Positions 25,701 to 33,380 of a DNA stretch of 64,000 nt are shown here, in pieces. The notes under the pieces were generated by a model. It saw nothing but the letters and a program-made list of their open reading frames with translations. It did no database searches and was not told where the DNA came from. The DNA is taken from positions 2,790,001-2,854,000 of the forward strand of contig NZ_CP012573.1 in NCBI RefSeq assembly GCF_001280205.1, read 5' to 3'. The stretch comes from Clavibacter capsici (GTDB taxonomy: Bacteria > Actinomycetota > Actinomycetes > Actinomycetales > Microbacteriaceae). The position numbers and the translations under genes were made by a program. Within the stretch, counting starts at the first letter, position 1; each line of letters opens with the position of its first letter.

Positions 25701-26123
25701 TCACACTCGCCGCGAGAACGCCGCCAGCCCCTGCTCCGCGTGCGGCGCGAAGCCGAGGGATCGGTAGAAGGGGTGCGAGCGGTCGCCGTCCTCGGTGCCG
25801 CCCGCGTCGGTGGTGAGCACGAGGAGCACGCCCGCGGGCTGGCTCGCGCGCACGTGCTCGAGGAGGGCGCGGCCGATCCCGGCGCGCTGCCGGTCGGGCC
25901 GCACGAGGAGGTCCTGCACGTAGCAGATCGAGACGCCGTCGCCCACGGCGCGCACCAGGCCGACGAGCCGGCCGTCGTCGTCGCGTGCGGTGGCGACGAG
26001 GGCGGATCCGGCGAGCGCGCGCTCGAGCCGCTCCGGGTCCCCCGTGTAGACGGTCCAGCCCACGGACTCGTAGAGGTCGAGCAGCTCGTCGCGGGCGGGG
26101 ATCTCGGAGGCGACGGGGATCAC
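25701..26123 (-). CDS. GNAT family N-acetyltransferase (140 aa)
   Basis: Read from a GTG at 26123 (VIPVASEIPARDELLDLYES). The acetyl-CoA motif is VQDLLVRPDRQRAGIGRALL, with the R/Q-x-x-G-x-G/A loop, followed by LLVLTTDAGGTEDGDRSHPF and the C-terminal FYRSLGFAPHAEQGLAAF. VGWTVYTGDPERLERALAGS is typical of the short YjdJ/Aac-like group that begins with a substrate helix. Substrate unknown. It converges with the paralogous membrane-protein pair 17 bases away. The start is uncertain because no strong ribosome binding site is present. Confidence 0.8.
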   Translation of the reverse strand: MIPVASEIPARDELLDLYESVGWTVYTGDPERLERALAGSALVATARDDDGRLVGLVRAVGDGVSICYVQDLLVRPDRQRAGIGRALLEHVRASQPAGVLLVLTTDAGGTEDGDRSHPFYRSLGFAPHAEQGLAAFSRRV

Positions 26124-26222
26124 CCCGACACCGTATCGGCCTGTGCACTCGGCGCACGGGCGATGACCGCGCGTCGATACGGTCGCGGTTCCACCCGCCA
26201 TCCCCTCCGACGAGAGCAGTCC

Positions 26223-27343
26223 ATGCACCAGTCGCGCCATGCCCGCACGTCCTCGTCCTCGTCCTCGTCCCGCCGGAGCCGATCCGGATCCCTCGCGGTC
26301 GCCTCGCTCGCCGTCGCCGCCATCGCCACCGGCGGCCTCGGCGCCGCCCTCCTCGCTCCGGCCAGCGCCTTCGCCGCCACGGCCACGGTCGGCCTCGGCA
26401 CCGCCGCCTCGTACTCGGTGCTCGCCGGCCAGGGCGTCACCAACACCGGCCCCACCACCCTCGCGGCCGACCTCGGCACCAGCCCGTCCGCCGCCATCTC
26501 GGGCTTCCCGCCGGGCGTCGTGAGCGGGGCCACGCACGCGGCCGACGCCGCAGCCGGCCAGGCACAGGCCGACCTCACCACCGCGTACGACGACGCCGCC
26601 GGCCGGCCCACGACCGCGGCCGTGCCCGCCGACCTCGTCGGATCCACCCTCACGCCGGGCGTCTACACGGCAGCCGGCCCGCTCGGCCTCACCGGCACCG
26701 TCACGCTCGACGCGCAGGGCGACCCGGCGGCCGTCTTCGTCATCCAGGCCCCGTCGTCGCTCACCACCGGCTCCGGCAGCCGGGTGTCGCTCGTCAACGG
26801 CGCCCAGGCCTGCAACGTGTTCTGGCAGGTCTCCAGCTCGGCCACGATCGGCACGGGCTCCGGCTTCGCGGGCACGATCCTCGCGCTCACCTCGGTGTCC
26901 GTCGGCACGGGCGCCACGGTCGACGGCCGCGCGCTCGCCCGCAACGGGGCCGTCACCCTCGACGACGACGCGTTCATCGCCTCCACCTGCGGCACCACCA
27001 CGTCGCCCGTCGGCTCCGGCACCACGCCCGTCGTCACCCCGACGCCGGCGCCCTCGGCATCGCCCGCCCCTCGCCCACCCCGCCCGCGGGATCCACGCCC
27101 GCCCCGTCGCCGACGCCGCCCGCGGGATCCACGCCGTCGCCGACGCCCACCGCGGACGTCCCCGGCGGCACCACGCCGCCCGGCAGCACGCCTCCCGGTG
27201 ACGTGCCGCCCGCGCACCCCCGCCTCCCGCGCACGGGCGGCGACGGCGCGCGCCTCGTCATCGAGCTCGCCCTCGGCGCGGCGGCCCTCGCGGCCGGCGT
27301 CGTCGCGGTCATCGCGGTGCGCACCCGACGACGACGCCGCTGA
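26223..27343 (+). pseudogene. Ice-binding-like (DUF3494) LPxTG surface protein, frameshifted in the stalk
   Basis: Starts MHQSRHARTSSSSSSSRRSR with a Sec signal (VASLAVAAIATGGLGAALLA...ASAFA). Residues about 53-250 are a DUF3494 ice-binding-like beta-helix (LGTAASYSVLAGQGVTNTGP, LTPGVYTAAGPLGLTGTVTL, AVFVIQAPSSLTTGSGSRVS, FWQVSSSATIGTGSGFAGTI). It continues into a Pro/Thr stalk, where the frame is lost at about 27067-27070 (a run of four C; one base appears missing). In the other frame the gene resumes with PTPPAGSTPAPSP repeats, the sortase signal LPRTGG, a membrane helix and an Arg tail, ending at 27343. The protein would be a cell-wall-anchored adhesin or ice-binding protein. The break may be real, a phase-variable tract, or a sequencing error. 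Confidence 0.75.
27080..27150 (+). repeat. 36-bp tandem repeat encoding the Pro-rich stalk
   Basis: The 20-base block ccgcccgcgggatccacgcc occurs at 27080-27099 and again at 27116-27135, a 36-base (12-codon) period. In the LPxTG frame it encodes PPAGSTPAPSPT-type units. Copy number of such units often varies between strains. Confidence 0.65.
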
Positions 27344-27359
27344 TCCCCCTGCACCCCCG

Positions 27360-27388
27360 GACGCCCGCGCTCCTCGAGCGCGGGCGTC
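27360..27388 (+). terminator. Intrinsic terminator hairpin
   Basis: A 13-bp perfect stem (gacgcccgcgctc with its complement) and a 3-base loop, 17 bases after the stop of the LPxTG protein. It separates this gene from the sugar permease operon. Confidence 0.75.
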
Positions 27389-27518
27389 CGTGCGTCCGGG
27401 CCCGCCGCCGACGCCCGCCGGACAGGCGCCGGATCCGGCCCCGGACGCGGAGGAGAAGCGGTTGTAGGGTCGGCACGAGGAGCGAGGACGCTCCCCTCCC
27501 GAGTCGACGAGGACCCGA

Positions 27519-28490
27519 ATGACCACGACGAGCCGCCCGCCGCGCAGCGCCTCCGCCCCCGCCCCCGCCGGTCGGCCGCCGCGTCCCCGCCGCTCCCGCA
27601 TGGCCCGCCGCGAGGCCGTGGCCGGCTACCTCTTCATCAGCCCGTGGATCATCGGCTTCCTCGTCTTCACGCTCGGCGCGATGGTCTACAGCCTCGTGGT
27701 GTCGTTCAGCGACTACAACCTCGCCACCGACGTGGCCACCCCGGTGGGCACGGAGAACTACGAGCGCCTGTTCTCGGATCCGCGCGTCGCCCTGAGCCTC
27801 GGCAACACGCTCTTCTACGCGATCCTCGCCGTGCCGTTCGAGGTCTGCCTCGCGCTCCTGCTCGCGATCCTCCTCGCCCGTCTCGGCCGAGCCGCCGGCA
27901 TCTTCCGCACGCTCTACTACCTGCCGAAGATGACCCCCACGGTCGCCACCGCGAGCGTCTTCCTGCTGCTCCTCAACGGCAACACGGGCGCGGTCAACAA
28001 GGGGCTCGAGGCGATCGGCATCGACGGCCCGCAGTGGCTCATCGACCCCGACTGGGTGAAGCCCTCCATCGTCCTCATGACGCTGTGGGGCGTGAGCGGC
28101 ACCATGGTGATCTTCCTCGCGGCCCTCAAGGACGTCCCGCGCGAGCTCTACGAGGTCTCCTCCCTCGACGGCGCCGGCCCCGTGCGGCAGTTCTTCGCGA
28201 TCACCGTGCCGATGATCTCCGGCGCGATCTTCTTCAACGTCGTCGTGCTCACCATCGCCGCGCTGCAGGTCTTCGACCAGGCCTACCTGCTGTTCTGGCG
28301 CGACCAGACGAACGCGTCCCCGGACTCGTCGCTGTTCTACGGCGTGTACCTGTTCCAGCAGGCGTTCCGCTCGTTCGACTTCGGGTTCGCGGCCGCGATG
28401 GCCTGGCTGCTGTTCGTGATCGTGCTGCTCATCACCCTCGTGCAGGTGAAGCTGAGCAACCGGTTCGTCTACTACGAGGGGGACCGCTGA
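27519..28490 (+). CDS. Sugar ABC transporter permease, MalF/LacF type (323 aa)
   Basis: After a basic Pro-rich N-terminus, six membrane helices are visible, starting with GYLFISPWIIGFLVFTLGAM. The binding-protein-dependent permease (EAA) loop is ELYEVSSLDGAGPVRQFFAITVP, near residues 208-230, which docks the ATPase. The family imports sugars or glycosides; the substrate cannot be told. Its stop overlaps the second permease start (TGATG at 28488-28492). No ATP-binding gene is present locally, so a shared MsiK-like ATPase is likely, as in many actinobacteria. Confidence 0.9.
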   Translation: MTTTSRPPRSASAPAPAGRPPRPRRSRMARREAVAGYLFISPWIIGFLVFTLGAMVYSLVVSFSDYNLATDVATPVGTENYERLFSDPRVALSLGNTLFYAILAVPFEVCLALLLAILLARLGRAAGIFRTLYYLPKMTPTVATASVFLLLLNGNTGAVNKGLEAIGIDGPQWLIDPDWVKPSIVLMTLWGVSGTMVIFLAALKDVPRELYEVSSLDGAGPVRQFFAITVPMISGAIFFNVVVLTIAALQVFDQAYLLFWRDQTNASPDSSLFYGVYLFQQAFRSFDFGFAAAMAWLLFVIVLLITLVQVKLSNRFVYYEGDR

Positions 28491-29473
28491 TGGCCGTCAC
28501 CGACCGCACGCCGGACGCCGCCGCGACGCCCGCCGCCGCCACCGGGGATCCGCGCCTCGCGGCCGCCCTCACGCCGCTGCCGTCGCGGGATCCGTCGCCC
28601 GGGCGCCGCGACCCCGACCGCACCCGCCGGGTCCGCTCCCGCATCGGCCGCGCCCTCATCACGGCGCTGCTCGTCGGCTTCGCGCTCCTGTTCCTCTACC
28701 CGTTCGCCTGGCTGTTCGCCGCGAGCCTCAAGCCGCGCGGCGAGGTCTTCGACAACTCGCTCTGGCCGCGCACCTTCACGCCGCAGAACTACGTGGAGGT
28801 GTGGGAGCAGCTGCCGCTCCTCGGCTGGATGGGCAACAGCCTCGCCATCGCGCTGCTCTCCGCGGCGCTCGTCTCGATCTCGAGCGCGCTGGTGGCGTTC
28901 GGGTTCGCGTACTTCCGGTTCCCGGGGCGCCGGATCCTGTTCGGCCTGGTGCTCGCGACGATGATGCTGCCGGGCGCCGTCACGATGGTGCCGCAGTTCC
29001 TCATCTGGAAGAACCTCGGGCTCATCGGCACGTGGATCCCGCTGTTCGGCATGAACCTGTTCGGCTCGGCCTTCTACATCTTCCTGCAGCGCCAGTTCTT
29101 CCTCGGGCTGCCCAGGGAGCTGTTCGAGGCGGCCCGGCTCGACGGCGCCAGCTACTTCGGGATGTTCCGGCGGATCGCGCTGCCGCTGTCGATCCCGTCG
29201 TTCGTCATCATCTTCATCTTCGAGTTCCAGGCCAGCTGGAACAACCTGCAGGCGTCGCTCATCTACCTGAACGCCGGCAGCGTCGAGGGCTTCACCGTCC
29301 CGCTCGGCCTCTCCTACGCGATGACCGCGTTCAGCCCGACCAACGGCGGCCAGGGCGACTACCAGCTCGTGATGGTCGCGGCGCTCCTCGTGACCCTGCC
29401 GATGCTCGTGCTCTTCGCGTTCGGCCAGCGCTACTTCGTGGAGGGCATCGCGACGCAGGGGCGGAAGGGCTGA
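28490..29473 (+). CDS. Sugar ABC transporter permease, MalG/LacG type (327 aa)
   Basis: Starts MAVTDRTPDAAATPAAATGD; the first 55 residues are a cytoplasmic tail. Six helices follow (ITALLVGFALLFLYPFAWLF first), with the EAA loop ELFEAARLDGASYFGMFRRIALPL at about residues 212-235. It pairs with the preceding MalF-type permease. The FQASWNNLQASLIYLNAGSV segment is typical of CUT1 family permeases. It ends 25 bases before the convergent sugE gene. Confidence 0.9.
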   Translation: MAVTDRTPDAAATPAAATGDPRLAAALTPLPSRDPSPGRRDPDRTRRVRSRIGRALITALLVGFALLFLYPFAWLFAASLKPRGEVFDNSLWPRTFTPQNYVEVWEQLPLLGWMGNSLAIALLSAALVSISSALVAFGFAYFRFPGRRILFGLVLATMMLPGAVTMVPQFLIWKNLGLIGTWIPLFGMNLFGSAFYIFLQRQFFLGLPRELFEAARLDGASYFGMFRRIALPLSIPSFVIIFIFEFQASWNNLQASLIYLNAGSVEGFTVPLGLSYAMTAFSPTNGGQGDYQLVMVAALLVTLPMLVLFAFGQRYFVEGIATQGRKG

Positions 29474-29498
29474 TCCGGCCGGGCCGAGCCGCTCGGGC

Positions 29499-29822
29499 TC
29501 AGTGCCCGGTGTCGACGAGCTTCAGGCCGATGACGCAGCCGACGAGGCCGAGCAGCAGCAGGATCTTCACGACGCTCGCGGGCTCGGATCCGGTGACGAT
29601 GGCGTAGGTCACGGTGAGCGACGCGCCGATGCCGACCCACACGGCGTAGGCGGTGCCGGTGCTGATCTCGCGCATGGCGTAGGCGAGCCCGACCATGCTC
29701 GCGACGACGGCGACGCCGAAGACGATCGACGGCCCGAGCTTGGTGAACCCGGCGGACTTCCCGAGCGCGGTGGCCCAGACGGCCTCGAGCACCCCGGACA
29801 CGATGAGGACGATCCACGACAT
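29499..29822 (-). CDS. sugE (gdx): Guanidinium exporter of the SMR family (107 aa)
   Basis: Four membrane helices in 107 residues, starting MSWIVLIVSGVLEAVWATAL with the conserved membrane Glu of SMR pumps (GVLEAVWA), then GKSAGFTKLGPS, REISTGTAYAVWVGIGASLT and a C-terminal LLLGLVGCVIGLKLVDTGH. The W(I/V)xL..G.LE..WA...K...GF...PS pattern is that of SugE/Gdx rather than the multidrug EmrE branch. Gdx proteins export guanidinium in exchange for protons. The guanidine-III riboswitch directly upstream gives independent support for this function. Confidence 0.93.
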   Translation of the reverse strand: MSWIVLIVSGVLEAVWATALGKSAGFTKLGPSIVFGVAVVASMVGLAYAMREISTGTAYAVWVGIGASLTVTYAIVTGSEPASVVKILLLLGLVGCVIGLKLVDTGH

Positions 29823-29834
29823 GGCGACTTCTCC

Positions 29835-29877
29835 TGGCCAGTCTTGTCGCGTTCCGGGTACTGATCCGTCGTCCGGG
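29835..29877 (-). promoter_or_regulatory. Guanidine-III (ykkC-III) riboswitch
   Basis: On the minus strand the leader reads CCGGACGA, 8 bases, GTACCCGG, 4 bases, then GACAAGAC and TGG. These three blocks, in this order and spacing, are the conserved core of the guanidine-III riboswitch (the two self-complementary CCGG blocks and the ACAAGAC strand). A pseudoknot helix TCAG/CTGG is possible. The 3' end abuts the ribosome binding site CAGGAG, 7 bases before the sugE start, so ligand binding would control translation initiation. Confidence 0.88.
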
Positions 29878-29885
29878 AGCGCGGG

Positions 29886-29919
29886 AGGGCGCTCGGGTAC
29901 CACGGTACCCGAGCGCCCT
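29886..29919 (-). terminator. Intrinsic terminator of the binding-protein gene
   Basis: A perfect 16-base palindromic stem (agggcgctcgggtacc with its complement, two bases apart) placed 30 bases beyond the stop at 29949. It lies just upstream of the guanidine riboswitch and would insulate sugE from read-through of the binding-protein transcript. Confidence 0.75.
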
Positions 29920-29948
29920 GCGCACCGCCTGCGCGGTTCAGCCGCGGA

Positions 29949-31307
29949 TCAGCGCGCGGCCTGCTCGTACGCCCGCGTGGCCGCGGTCTGCGCGTCGCCG
30001 AGCGCCTGCTCGGGCGTCTTGTCGCCGAGGAGCGTCGAGGCGACCGCGTTCTGGAGCTCGCTCTGGATCTGCTGCCCCGCGGGCGATCCGCCGATCGAGC
30101 GGCCCGCGTCCACCACGTCGTAGTACGTCGCGATGGCCTGGTCGATGCCGTCGTCGCCGCTCGGGACGACGTGGGCGTCGCGGACGGCCTGGTCGGCGGC
30201 CGGGGATCCCGTGAAGAGGCCCGTGTAGATGCCGCCGTTCTCGGCGACGGTCTCGGCGCGGACGTCGCCCGCCGCCTCCCACGACTCCCGGCTGGTGAGG
30301 TCGAGCATCCACGCGCACGCGGCGTCCTTGTTCGCGGCGCCCGCGGGGATCACGAACGCGGATCCGCCGGCCACCGAGAAGGGCTCGCCGTCGCGGTCGC
30401 GGAAGGGCACCGCCGAGATGTCGATGTCGTCGCGGTAGGGCGCGACCACGTTGAGGTACCACTGGGCGTCGATCTGCGCGCCCACCTGGTCCTTCACGAA
30501 CTGGTTGCCGTCGCCGAACGTGTCGAACGCGTCGCTGAAGCTCTTGCCCTTGGCGTAGCCGCCCTGCGCGTCGGACAGCCGCTTCAGGAACTCGAGGCCG
30601 GGGAGGTTGGACGCGTCGTCGAGCGTGGGCTTCCCCTCGTCGTCGACGAGCTGGCCGCCGAAGCCGAGCATCCAGAGCGCGGCCTGGCTGGTGGGCACGG
30701 CGTCGAGGCCGAGCACGGCGGGATCGCCGCCGGACTCGCGGTAGACCTTGCCGACCGCATCGAGCAGCTGGTCGGGCTTCGAGGTGTCGAACTGGTCGGC
30801 CGTGACGCCGGCCGCGGAGAGCACGCGCTCGTTGAGCAGGATCGCCGGCGGCTGGAAGAACTGCGGCACGGCCCAGATCGCGTCGTCGTAGCGGATGTCG
30901 TTCGTGACGGACTCGTAGAAGCGCTCATCCGGGTCCACGCCGTTGACGGAGTAGCACTCGTCGAGCGGCAGGATCAGGTCCTGCGCCGCGTAGGTGGCCA
31001 CGAACTGGCGGTCCATCTGCACGACGTCGGGCGTCTGGCCGCTCGCGACGCGGGTGGTGAACTTCTGCGCGTCGAACGCGGTGGAGTCGAGGTCGATCGT
31101 GACGCCGGAGAGCGCGTCCGCCGCGTGCTGCAGGCGGGCCTTGCCCACGTCGTCCGCGCCGTCGAACGCCCAGGCCCGGAGCGTCCCCGTGGCCTCCTTC
31201 GTGAAGGAGGCGTCGGCGGCGCCCGAGCCGCCGGATCCGCATCCCGCGAGGAGCGTGGCCGTGGCCGCCGCCGCGATCACCGCGAGCGTCCTGTGTGTCC
31301 TGGTCAT
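29949..31307 (-). CDS. Sugar ABC transporter solute-binding lipoprotein (452 aa)
   Basis: Starts MTRTHRTLAVIAAAATATLL with the lipobox LLAGC at the end of a signal peptide. The mature protein has the group 1 extracellular sugar-binding pattern: GTLRAWAFDGADDVGKARLQ, FTTRVASGQTPDVVQMDRQF, AVPQFFQPPAILLNERVLSA, and a hinge region KPTLDDASNLPGLEFLKRLS. It presumably delivers substrate to the two permeases at 27519-29473, although it is on the opposite strand with sugE between. GGGAGGGACCC precedes the ATG. Confidence 0.88.
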   Translation of the reverse strand: MTRTHRTLAVIAAAATATLLAGCGSGGSGAADASFTKEATGTLRAWAFDGADDVGKARLQHAADALSGVTIDLDSTAFDAQKFTTRVASGQTPDVVQMDRQFVATYAAQDLILPLDECYSVNGVDPDERFYESVTNDIRYDDAIWAVPQFFQPPAILLNERVLSAAGVTADQFDTSKPDQLLDAVGKVYRESGGDPAVLGLDAVPTSQAALWMLGFGGQLVDDEGKPTLDDASNLPGLEFLKRLSDAQGGYAKGKSFSDAFDTFGDGNQFVKDQVGAQIDAQWYLNVVAPYRDDIDISAVPFRDRDGEPFSVAGGSAFVIPAGAANKDAACAWMLDLTSRESWEAAGDVRAETVAENGGIYTGLFTGSPAADQAVRDAHVVPSGDDGIDQAIATYYDVVDAGRSIGGSPAGQQIQSELQNAVASTLLGDKTPEQALGDAQTAATRAYEQAAR

Positions 31308-31399
31308 GGGGGTCCCTCCGCGAGCACCGGGCCTCGTCGCCCGTCCCTCGAACGTACGCCGGTTCTCCTCCCGCGATCCGGGCGGCGGCGCGGGACGCG

Positions 31400-32305
31400 T
31401 CAGGCGACGAGCAGCTCCACCATCGCGTCGCGCGCGCGGGCGCCCTCGGGGATGGGCATGAGCGCGTACACGTGCAGGAGGTTCGGCTCGACGTGGATCC
31501 GCACCGGGTGCCCGACCGCGGCCGCCTTCCGCTCGAGGGCGCGCGCGTCCGCGAAGAGGATGTCGTGCGTGCCGGTGAACACCGTGATGCGGCCGAGGCC
31601 CGCGAGCGAGCCGTGGATCGGGCTGACCCGCGGATCCTCCACGGGCAGGTCGCCGCGCCACGACCCCACGGCGGCGCGCATGCCGTCGACCGCGAGCCAC
31701 GGGTCGGTCGGCTGGATGCGCGCGATGAGCGGATCCGTGAACGACAGGTCGAGCGCGGGCGAGAGGAGCACCACGTCGCGGGGCGCGGGCACGCCGCGGT
31801 CGCGCAGCTCCATGGCCGTCGACAGCGCGATCTGGCCGCCGGCCGAGTCGCCCATCAGCGTGACGTTCCCCGCGCCCGCCTCGGCGACGAGCGCCTCCGC
31901 GAGGTCCGCCGTGCGCGCGACGACGTCGGCCGCCGTGCCGCTCGGGACCAGCGGGTAGATGGGCACCGTGAACCGCGTGCCGGTGCGGCGGGCGAGCCCC
32001 GCGACGAGCCACCAGTGGAACGGCGAGATCTCGTGGGTCCAGCCGCCGCCGTGCGCGTACAGGGCGCGGCGGCGAGTGGCGGGGCCCGCGGGCGCGACCT
32101 CGTAGACGTGCCAGCCGCCCTCGATCCGGGCGGTCACGCGCACGCCGCGGAGCAGCGGCGGCGGCGCGAACCCGCCCGGGCGCAGCAGGCGCCGCCCGGC
32201 GCGCCGCATCGTGCGGTCGGGCGACGAGAACTCGCCCTGCCCGCCGACGAGCCCGATCACCGGCGGGGCGAGGCGGGAGAGGAGGCTGCGGCGGGTGCGC
32301 GTCAT
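31400..32305 (-). CDS. Alpha/beta hydrolase, hormone-sensitive-lipase-type esterase (301 aa)
   Basis: Starts MTRTRRSLLSRLAPPVIGLV. The oxyanion-hole motif is LYAHGGGWTHEISPFHW at about residues 82-98 and the nucleophile elbow is GDSAGGQIA at about 150-158; the acid and His appear in GTHDILFADARAL and VEPNLLHVYALMP. This is the HSL/BDS-type carboxylesterase layout. Substrate is unknown; acyl esters are typical. It is transcribed away from glpX-side genes as an isolated unit ending 92 bases before the binding-protein start. Confidence 0.85.
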   Translation of the reverse strand: MTRTRRSLLSRLAPPVIGLVGGQGEFSSPDRTMRRAGRRLLRPGGFAPPPLLRGVRVTARIEGGWHVYEVAPAGPATRRRALYAHGGGWTHEISPFHWWLVAGLARRTGTRFTVPIYPLVPSGTAADVVARTADLAEALVAEAGAGNVTLMGDSAGGQIALSTAMELRDRGVPAPRDVVLLSPALDLSFTDPLIARIQPTDPWLAVDGMRAAVGSWRGDLPVEDPRVSPIHGSLAGLGRITVFTGTHDILFADARALERKAAAVGHPVRIHVEPNLLHVYALMPIPEGARARDAMVELLVA

Positions 32306-32327
32306 GGCGGAGGAGGAGCGGATCGGG

Positions 32328-33314
32328 TCAGGCCGCGGGGCTGTACCACTTGGAGACGAGGTGGTCGGCCTCGACGCGGCGGATGGTGCCGGAGTGGGAG
32401 CGGAGCACGATGCTCGAGGTGCGGATCATGCCGCGGTGGCGGGTGACGCCCGCGACGAGCGCGCCGTCGGTGACGCCGGTCGCGACGAAGTACGCGTTGT
32501 CGCCGGTGACGAGGTCGTCCTGGTCGAGGATCCGGTCGAGGTCGTGGCCCGCGTCGATCGCCCGCTGCCTCTCGGCGTCGTCCTTGGGGGCGAGGCGCGA
32601 GAGGAGCACGCCGCCGAGCGCCTTGATCGCGCACGCCGTGATGATGCCCTCGGGGGTGCCGCCGATGCCGACGCACATGTCGATGCGCGAGTCGGGACGG
32701 GCCGCGTTGATGCCGCCGGCGACGTCGCCGTCGAGGAGCAGCCGGGTGGAGGCGCCGGCCGCGCGGATCTGCGCGATGAGTTCGGCGTGACGCGGCCGGT
32801 CGAGCACGGCGACCTGCATGTCCTCGACCGCGAGGCCCTTGGCCTCGGCGAGCGCGCGGATGTTGTCGCCGATGGGGCGGTCGAGGTCGACCACGCCGCG
32901 GCCCTCGGGGCCGGTGACGAGCTTGTCCATGTAGAAGACGGCGGACGGGTCGAACATGCTGCCGCGGTCGCTCACCGCGATGACCGAGAGGGCGTTCATG
33001 CGGCCGGCGGCGGTGAGGCTCGTGCCGTCGATGGGATCCACCGCGATGTCGCACGCGGGGCCGAAGCCGTTGCCGACGTGCTCGCCGTTGAAGAGCATGG
33101 GCGCCTCGTCCTTCTCGCCCTCGCCGATGACGACGAGGCCGTCGAAGGCGACGGTGCCGAGGAACTTGCGCATCGCGTCGACCGCGGCGCCGTCGGCGGC
33201 GTTCTTGTCGCCCTTGCCGATGAAGGGGGCGGAGCGGATGGCCGCGGCCTCGGTGGCTCGGACGAGCTCCATCCCGAGGTTGCGATCCGGATTCGAGTAG
33301 TTCTCCTCGGTCAT
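32328..33314 (-). CDS. glpX: Class II fructose-1,6-bisphosphatase (328 aa)
   Basis: Starts MTEENYSNPDRNLGMELVRA with GGGAGGA before the ATG at 33314. Motifs of the GlpX family are IGKGDKNAADGAAVDAMR, VVIGEGEKDEAPMLFNGEHVGNG, IAVDPIDGTSLTAAG (metal-binding DPIDGT) and DMCVGIGGTPEGIITACAIK. The enzyme hydrolyses fructose-1,6-bisphosphate to fructose-6-phosphate in gluconeogenesis; GlpX is the usual, often essential, FBPase of actinobacteria. Length is typical. It stands alone between the esterase and the AI-2E-family gene. Confidence 0.96.
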   Translation of the reverse strand: MTEENYSNPDRNLGMELVRATEAAAIRSAPFIGKGDKNAADGAAVDAMRKFLGTVAFDGLVVIGEGEKDEAPMLFNGEHVGNGFGPACDIAVDPIDGTSLTAAGRMNALSVIAVSDRGSMFDPSAVFYMDKLVTGPEGRGVVDLDRPIGDNIRALAEAKGLAVEDMQVAVLDRPRHAELIAQIRAAGASTRLLLDGDVAGGINAARPDSRIDMCVGIGGTPEGIITACAIKALGGVLLSRLAPKDDAERQRAIDAGHDLDRILDQDDLVTGDNAYFVATGVTDGALVAGVTRHRGMIRTSSIVLRSHSGTIRRVEADHLVSKWYSPAA

Positions 33315-33380
33315 GTGGGGTCCTCCCGTAGAGACGTGCGCGGGCGGCTCCATCGACTCCGCAGGTGCGTCCCTCCGATC

